A DNA stretch of 9,397 bases from CAYLOP01 sp964385305 (GTDB lineage: Bacteria; Chloroflexota; Anaerolineae; Anaerolineales; E44-bin32), in NCBI GenBank assembly GCA_964385305.1, contig CAYLOP010000122.1:1-9397 (forward strand), written 5' to 3'. The notes beneath the pieces were generated by a model. It was not told the origin of the DNA and searched no databases. It saw only the letters and a program-made list of their open reading frames with translations. A program made the position numbers and the translations under genes. Shown in pieces: positions 5,420-9,397 of the stretch (positions within the stretch are counted from its first letter, which is position 1; every line of letters begins with the position of its first letter).

Positions 5420-7780
5420 GTGGAAGCGTATTGTATGAAATGTAAGCAAAAGCGGGAGATGACAGACCCTAAAGCGACCTTTACGTCCTCTGGTACGCCC
5501 GCAACGAAGGGGAAGTGTGGCGTTTGTGGGACATCCTTATACCGCATGGGTCGCACGGAAGCGCACGAGGGTATGACGCCACCTCCAGTAGCGACAAGAA
5601 AGAGAAAGAAAACAACAAGCCCCCCAGCGAAACGGAAGGGAAAACTGGTCATCGTGGAGTCGCCTGCGAAAGCGCGCACGGTCGGGCGTTTCCTGGGAAG
5701 AGGTTACACCGTCATGGCTTCTGTGGGGCACGTCCGTGATCTGCTGCGATCGCAGTTATCCGTTGATGTTGAGAATGACTTCACACCGAAATATCGTGTT
5801 CCGAAAGAAAAACGACAGATCGTGAAGGATCTCAAAGCGGCTTCAGCGAATGCGACAGTCGTATATCTGGCGACCGATCCCGACCGCGAAGGAGAAGCGA
5901 TTGCCTGGCACCTGCTCGAGGCTGCTGATATTGATAGTGCGAACGCTCACCGGGTTGTCTTTCACGAGATCACGCAGAGCGCCATCGAAAAAGCCTTCGA
6001 GCAGCCGCGTGATCTTGAAATGAACCTGGTAGACGCGCAGCAGGCGCGCCGGATCCTTGACCGTTTGGTGGGCTACAATCTCAGCCCGCTGCTTTGGGCA
6101 AAAGTGCGCGGACGACTTTCAGCGGGGCGTGTGCAATCTGTCGCGCTCAGGCTGGTCGTTGAGCGCGAGCGAGAGATACAAGCATTTATGCCCGTGGAGT
6201 ATTGGTCGATCGACGCTGAGTTTATCCATCCTGAAAAGCCGCCGGCATTCAAGGCGAGATTGGTTCAAATTGGTGATGTAACACTTGAGATCAATTCAGA
6301 AGATGAGGCAAAGAAGCATCTGGAAGATCTACGAACAGCCCAATATCATGTGGAGAGCATTCGTCGTGGGAGCCGGAGGCGACGCCCTGCTGCACCCTTT
6401 ACAACGTCTACGTTGCAGCAAGCATCTTCCGGTAGTTTGGGTTTCACTGCACGAAAGACGATGGCGATCGCGCAGCAGTTATATGAAGGTGTAGATTTTG
6501 GGGAAGGTGAGCGTGTTGGTTTAATAACCTATATGCGTACAGATTCAACTCAGTTGTCAGCACAGGCTGTTGAAGAAGCCAGAGGGTTTATTCGAGGTCG
6601 TTACGGATCTGATTATCTGCCTGAGAAAACGCCTGTCTATCGAACGAGTGCGCGCAAGGCGCAGGAGGCGCATGAGGCAATACGACCAACGTCAGCCTAT
6701 CGCGAGCCAAAGAGTTTAAGATCCTACCTCAAACCAGACCAATATAAGCTTTACTCGCTCATATGGAGGCGTTTCATCGCCTCACAAATGAATCCTGCAG
6801 TCTACGATACATTAACCATCGAGGTTGGTGGTCACTCTGAAACGCAAAAGTATATCTTTAAGGTGAATGCATCGAGCATCCGCTTTCCTGGTTTCTTGAA
6901 AGTGCATGGGAAACGAGAAGCTGCGGATGAGGGTGCAAATCGTGATAAGGAGCAAAAAGAGGGATTGAGAGCTCAATTGGCCCAGTTGCCGGATCTTCTC
7001 GAGGGGGATCCCCTGGATGTAATAGAACTATTTCCCGAGCAGCATTTCACGCAGCCGCCGTATCGCTACTCTGATGCGACGCTTGTACGGGCGCTCGAAG
7101 AGAATGGAATCGGGCGGCCTTCGACCTATGCCCCCATCATTTCAACATTGCGCCAACGAGGTTATGTACGTCGTGAACAGAAACAGCTTCTACCCACGGA
7201 GATTGGCGAAATTGTGAATGACCTTATCGTTGAACACTTTCCTAATGTGGTAGATCTCGGCTTCACAGCCAAGATGGAGGAGCAGCTTGACGAGATAGCA
7301 GATGGCGAAAGAGATTGGGTGGATGTGGTGCGAGGATTTTATGAGCCTTTCGCTGTGCAACTCAAGAAGGCGGAAGAATTGATGCCCGAAGTCAAAGCCG
7401 AACCTGAGCAAATTGGGAGGGATTGCCCTGAGTGCGGATCTCCACTTCTGTTGCGACATGGTCGATTTGGGAAATTCATTGGCTGCTCCAATTTCCCCAC
7501 CTGCAAATTTACAGAGCCATGGCTGGAAAAAATCGGTGTTGCATGCCCCGAAGATGGCGGTGATATTGTTATCCGGCAAACGCGGAGGGGTCGGGTATTT
7601 TATGGATGTGCAAATTATCCTGAATGCGAGTTCACCTCTTGGAAGAAACCACTTCCAGAGAAATGCCCTGAATGTGGCGGAATGCTTGTGGCCGATAATA
7701 AAAATCACACCTCTTGTATAAAATGTGGCGCACGATTTGAGCGCGCCGATTTGCCTGAAGGGGAGAACGACCTGGCATAA
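5420..7780 (+). CDS. topA: DNA topoisomerase I with extra N-terminal zinc-ribbon (DUF5679-like) domain
   Basis: A 786-residue type IA topoisomerase that relaxes negative supercoils. Residues 1-51 form an added zinc ribbon with C5-x2-C8 and C33-x2-C36 and the phrase GTPATKGKCGVCG, resembling DUF5679; it is absent from E. coli TopA. A Lys/Arg/Pro/Thr-rich linker (about 52-74) leads to the Toprim domain: KLVIVESPAKA (75-85, E80) and DPDREGE (153-159, metal-binding D153 and D155). The catalytic tyrosine is Y371 in GLITYMRTDS, and the core continues to about residue 650. Three C-terminal zinc ribbons follow: C669/C672/C689/C695, a degenerate one with C709/C730/C736 (D712 in place of a cysteine), and C749/C752/C766/C769. 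The start is GTG at 5420 with GGGAG 6 nt upstream. The ATG at 5435 would remove C5 and break the first zinc pair. It lies 12 bp after manC, as last gene of the cluster. Family certain; role of the N-terminal ribbon unknown. Confidence 0.96.
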   Translation: MEAYCMKCKQKREMTDPKATFTSSGTPATKGKCGVCGTSLYRMGRTEAHEGMTPPPVATRKRKKTTSPPAKRKGKLVIVESPAKARTVGRFLGRGYTVMASVGHVRDLLRSQLSVDVENDFTPKYRVPKEKRQIVKDLKAASANATVVYLATDPDREGEAIAWHLLEAADIDSANAHRVVFHEITQSAIEKAFEQPRDLEMNLVDAQQARRILDRLVGYNLSPLLWAKVRGRLSAGRVQSVALRLVVEREREIQAFMPVEYWSIDAEFIHPEKPPAFKARLVQIGDVTLEINSEDEAKKHLEDLRTAQYHVESIRRGSRRRRPAAPFTTSTLQQASSGSLGFTARKTMAIAQQLYEGVDFGEGERVGLITYMRTDSTQLSAQAVEEARGFIRGRYGSDYLPEKTPVYRTSARKAQEAHEAIRPTSAYREPKSLRSYLKPDQYKLYSLIWRRFIASQMNPAVYDTLTIEVGGHSETQKYIFKVNASSIRFPGFLKVHGKREAADEGANRDKEQKEGLRAQLAQLPDLLEGDPLDVIELFPEQHFTQPPYRYSDATLVRALEENGIGRPSTYAPIISTLRQRGYVRREQKQLLPTEIGEIVNDLIVEHFPNVVDLGFTAKMEEQLDEIADGERDWVDVVRGFYEPFAVQLKKAEELMPEVKAEPEQIGRDCPECGSPLLLRHGRFGKFIGCSNFPTCKFTEPWLEKIGVACPEDGGDIVIRQTRRGRVFYGCANYPECEFTSWKKPLPEKCPECGGMLVADNKNHTSCIKCGARFERADLPEGENDLA

Positions 7781-7798
7781 GAATTGCAACGGATTAGC

Positions 7799-7827
7799 TT
7801 GCCACGCAGTCGAGATGGGTCTAGAAT
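7799..7827 (+). promoter_or_regulatory. Sigma-70-type promoter for the bitopic membrane protein gene
   Basis: TTGCCA (7799-7804, five of six consensus bases) and TAGAAT (7822-7827, five of six) are separated by exactly 17 bp. A start near 7834 would leave a leader of about 57 nt before the ATG at 7891. No terminator is visible between topA and this site, so read-through from the upstream cluster could add to expression. Confidence 0.65.
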
Positions 7828-7890
7828 GCGTGCGAGGGAGAACCGTGTAACGTCAATAAAATACGACTTGGGGTCGAGGGACGAAGGACT

Positions 7891-8898
7891 ATGGATGCGA
7901 TAAAGAATCTCTTTGAACGGAAATCCGTGATAGCAGGGACTGCGTTGCTATTAGGCATCGCATTGGGCGTGCTCTACGCATGGCAACTCAATCCAGTCCA
8001 ATGGATGGATGGCGAACCGCATCAACTTCGACAGGACCTGCAGGTTGACTACATGCGTATGGCGATAGATTCTTACTCCGTCAACCTCGACGCTCAACTA
8101 GCAAAGAAGCGTTACGAGGCATTAGGTGCAGAAAGAGGAGATGTCCTCGCGGAAGTGGGAAAGGAACCGGAGGAAGTTAATCCAGCGGAGATACAGAAGT
8201 TCCGTGCGCTTGTAGAGATCGAATCGCCAACCCTGGAAACGGAAGAATCATCGGAAACAACGACCGCACAACCGACAACAGGAGTCGCAAAGTACATTGT
8301 TCCTGTGTGCGGTACTACACTTGGATTGGGTGTTTTGCTAGCCGCGGCGCTGTTTCTGCGTCGAAAGTTGGAGGGGAAGCAGGAGGAAACAATCGAGAGC
8401 TTCGAGGATCTTGAGAGCCATGAAGTATACGAGCCCGAGGAAGTGCAACCAGCATCGCAGCCTCTTGCAACATTTCGTACCACGTACACATATGGCGATG
8501 ATCTTTATGATGACTCATTCAGTATCGAGAGCCCTTCGGGAGATTTCCTGGGTGAGTGTGGTGTAGGCGTTGGGGATGTAATGGGGGTTGGGGAACCGAA
8601 GAAGGTGTCCGCGTTTGAGGTTTGGCTCTTTGATAAAAATGATATTCAAACTGTAACGAAAGTGCTCCTGAGTCCATATACCTTTGCAGATGAGACGACC
8701 TTCACAAGACTTTCGGCAAAAGGGGATCCGATTAAAGCCGAAAGTGGAAGCGTGGTCATTTTGGAGACGAATACGTTGCGAGTTGAAGCCCGCATTGTCG
8801 ATATGAATTTTGGTGAGGGGCCATTACCTGAGGAGAGCTTTTTCGATCGTCTCACCATTGAACTGCAAGCTTGGCCATACACTGCAATGGAGTTCTAA
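7891..8898 (+). CDS. Conserved bitopic membrane protein of unknown function
   Basis: A 335-residue protein that I cannot assign to a characterised family, although I recall similar proteins from Anaerolineae. TM1 is about 13-32 and TM2 about 134-156. Positive charges before TM1 (KNLFERK) and after TM2 (RRK, 157-159) place both termini in the cytoplasm, with a loop of about 100 residues outside. That loop starts with WQLNPVQW (31-38) and contains LRQDLQVDYMRMAIDSYSV (46-64) and a helical, charged stretch, ending in a Ser/Thr/Glu-rich linker (111-130). After TM2 an acidic linker (164-190) leads to a compact C-terminal domain (about 197-335) with YDDSFSIES (206-214), a glycine-rich GECGVGVGDVMGVG (221-234), VSAFEVWLFDKNDIQTVTKVL (239-259), ending in ELQAW (324-328). 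GAGGG lies about 10 nt before the ATG. It has its own promoter and terminator, so it is probably monocistronic. An adaptor or scaffold role is only a guess. Confidence 0.85.
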   Translation: MDAIKNLFERKSVIAGTALLLGIALGVLYAWQLNPVQWMDGEPHQLRQDLQVDYMRMAIDSYSVNLDAQLAKKRYEALGAERGDVLAEVGKEPEEVNPAEIQKFRALVEIESPTLETEESSETTTAQPTTGVAKYIVPVCGTTLGLGVLLAAALFLRRKLEGKQEETIESFEDLESHEVYEPEEVQPASQPLATFRTTYTYGDDLYDDSFSIESPSGDFLGECGVGVGDVMGVGEPKKVSAFEVWLFDKNDIQTVTKVLLSPYTFADETTFTRLSAKGDPIKAESGSVVILETNTLRVEARIVDMNFGEGPLPEESFFDRLTIELQAWPYTAMEF

Positions 8899-8940
8899 AA
8901 ACTGGAACGAACTACTACCGCCAGGAAGCGTACTAAATCG

Positions 8941-8969
8941 TGAACGGGCACATTGCCCGTTCATTTTTT
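8941..8969 (+). terminator. Intrinsic terminator after the bitopic membrane protein gene
   Basis: A perfect 9-bp stem, TGAACGGGC (8941-8949) with GCCCGTTCA (8955-8963) around the 5-nt loop ACATT, is followed directly by six T (8964-8969). It lies 43 bp after the upstream stop and 18 bp beyond the convergent greA stop. On the minus strand the run after the stem is poor in T, so it should act mainly on plus-strand transcripts. Confidence 0.9.
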
Positions 8970-8987
8970 AAGCGTCATCTAATCCAA

Positions 8988-9397
8988 TTACTTGATCTCT
9001 ACGATTTTCAAATGGACTTCGCCGGCAGGAGCTTGTACGATGGCAATGTCACCTACGCCCTTGCCGAGTAATGCCTTGCCCAATGGCGATTCATACGAGA
9101 TTTTTGCTTGGCGTGGATTTGCTTCTTTCACACCGACCAGTTGGTAAGTCTCAGGCTCTCGCCCGTCGATCAGGATTGTTACACTACTTCCAATTTTGAC
9201 ATGATCTGAGGGGGTGTGGTTTTCGAGAACGATCGCATCGCGCAGTATGATCTCAAGTTCTTGGATTCTACCTTCTAAGAAAGCCTGCTCTTCCTTTGCA
9301 GCGATGTAGTCAGCATTTTCTGATAAATCCCCTTGTTGGATAGCAGAACGAAGTCGCTTTGCCAGATCATCCCTGCGTGGACCGCGTAATTCCTCTA
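8988..9397 (-). CDS. greA: Transcription elongation factor GreA, N-terminus off window
   Basis: The last 135 residues and TAA stop of a GreA protein read from the right edge on the minus strand; about 20 N-terminal residues are missing compared with the usual length of about 158. GreA enters the secondary channel of RNA polymerase and stimulates cleavage of backtracked RNA. The coiled-coil tip is intact: GDLSENADYIAAKEEQ (visible residues 22-37) keeps the acidic pair D23 and E26 that positions magnesium in the polymerase active site. The coiled coil continues through AFLEGRIQELE. The C-terminal FKBP-like domain shows SPLGKALLGKGVGD, the AP-x-GE turn and a final strand ending in VEIK. It is convergent with the membrane protein gene, with 89 bp between stops. 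Its promoter lies outside the window. Confidence 0.95.
   Translation of the reverse strand, partial: EELRGPRRDDLAKRLRSAIQQGDLSENADYIAAKEEQAFLEGRIQELEIILRDAIVLENHTPSDHVKIGSSVTILIDGREPETYQLVGVKEANPRQAKISYESPLGKALLGKGVGDIAIVQAPAGEVHLKIVEIK

Noticed and set aside
7190..7789. 199-codon minus-strand open frame across the 3' part of topA
   Set aside because: Antisense to the conserved TopA C-terminal zinc ribbons, with no plausible start signal or family.

Overview
The window reads like a chromosomal segment of a Chloroflexota bacterium, probably Anaerolineae. This placement is inferred from protein content: a DNA topoisomerase I with an extra N-terminal zinc ribbon, a two-membrane-segment protein of a type I recall from that class, and an alpha/alpha-toroid protein of a kind common there. 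No rRNA or other phylogenetic marker is present to confirm it. I see no mobile element, CRISPR array, tRNA or rRNA.

Layout. Positions 1-2022 hold two minus-strand genes: a membrane glycosyltransferase of the GT39/ArnT type (688-2022) and, 43 bp downstream, an alpha/alpha-toroid (prenyltransferase/squalene-cyclase-like) protein whose C-terminus runs off the left edge (1-644). About 550 bp of mostly non-coding DNA follows. It ends in a good sigma-70-type promoter for a plus-strand PaaI-family thioesterase (2571-2996). A second promoter, with a perfect TTGACA, drives a tight plus-strand cluster dprA - manC - topA (3191-7780). Gaps in the cluster are 3 and 12 bp. After it comes a third clear promoter and a bitopic membrane protein of unknown function (7891-8898), closed by a strong intrinsic terminator (8941-8969). 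The right edge is a minus-strand greA lacking its N-terminus (8988-9397), convergent with the preceding gene.

How the genes work together. DprA (loading of recombinase on incoming single-stranded DNA), topoisomerase I (relaxation of negative supercoils) and GreA (rescue of backtracked RNA polymerase) are information-processing genes. ManC makes GDP-mannose for glycan synthesis and sits between dprA and topA. The membrane glycosyltransferase upstream also belongs to cell-envelope glycosylation but is on the opposite strand. It would use a lipid-linked sugar, so a direct pathway link to ManC is only a possibility.

Most of the window is ordinary housekeeping sequence. The points most worth a second look are the zinc-ribbon-topoisomerase fusion, the uncharacterised bitopic protein with its own promoter and terminator, the cysteine pattern of the toroid protein, and the fact that dprA, manC and topA share one reading frame interrupted only by two TAG codons. 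I did not find strong evidence for a new multi-gene system.
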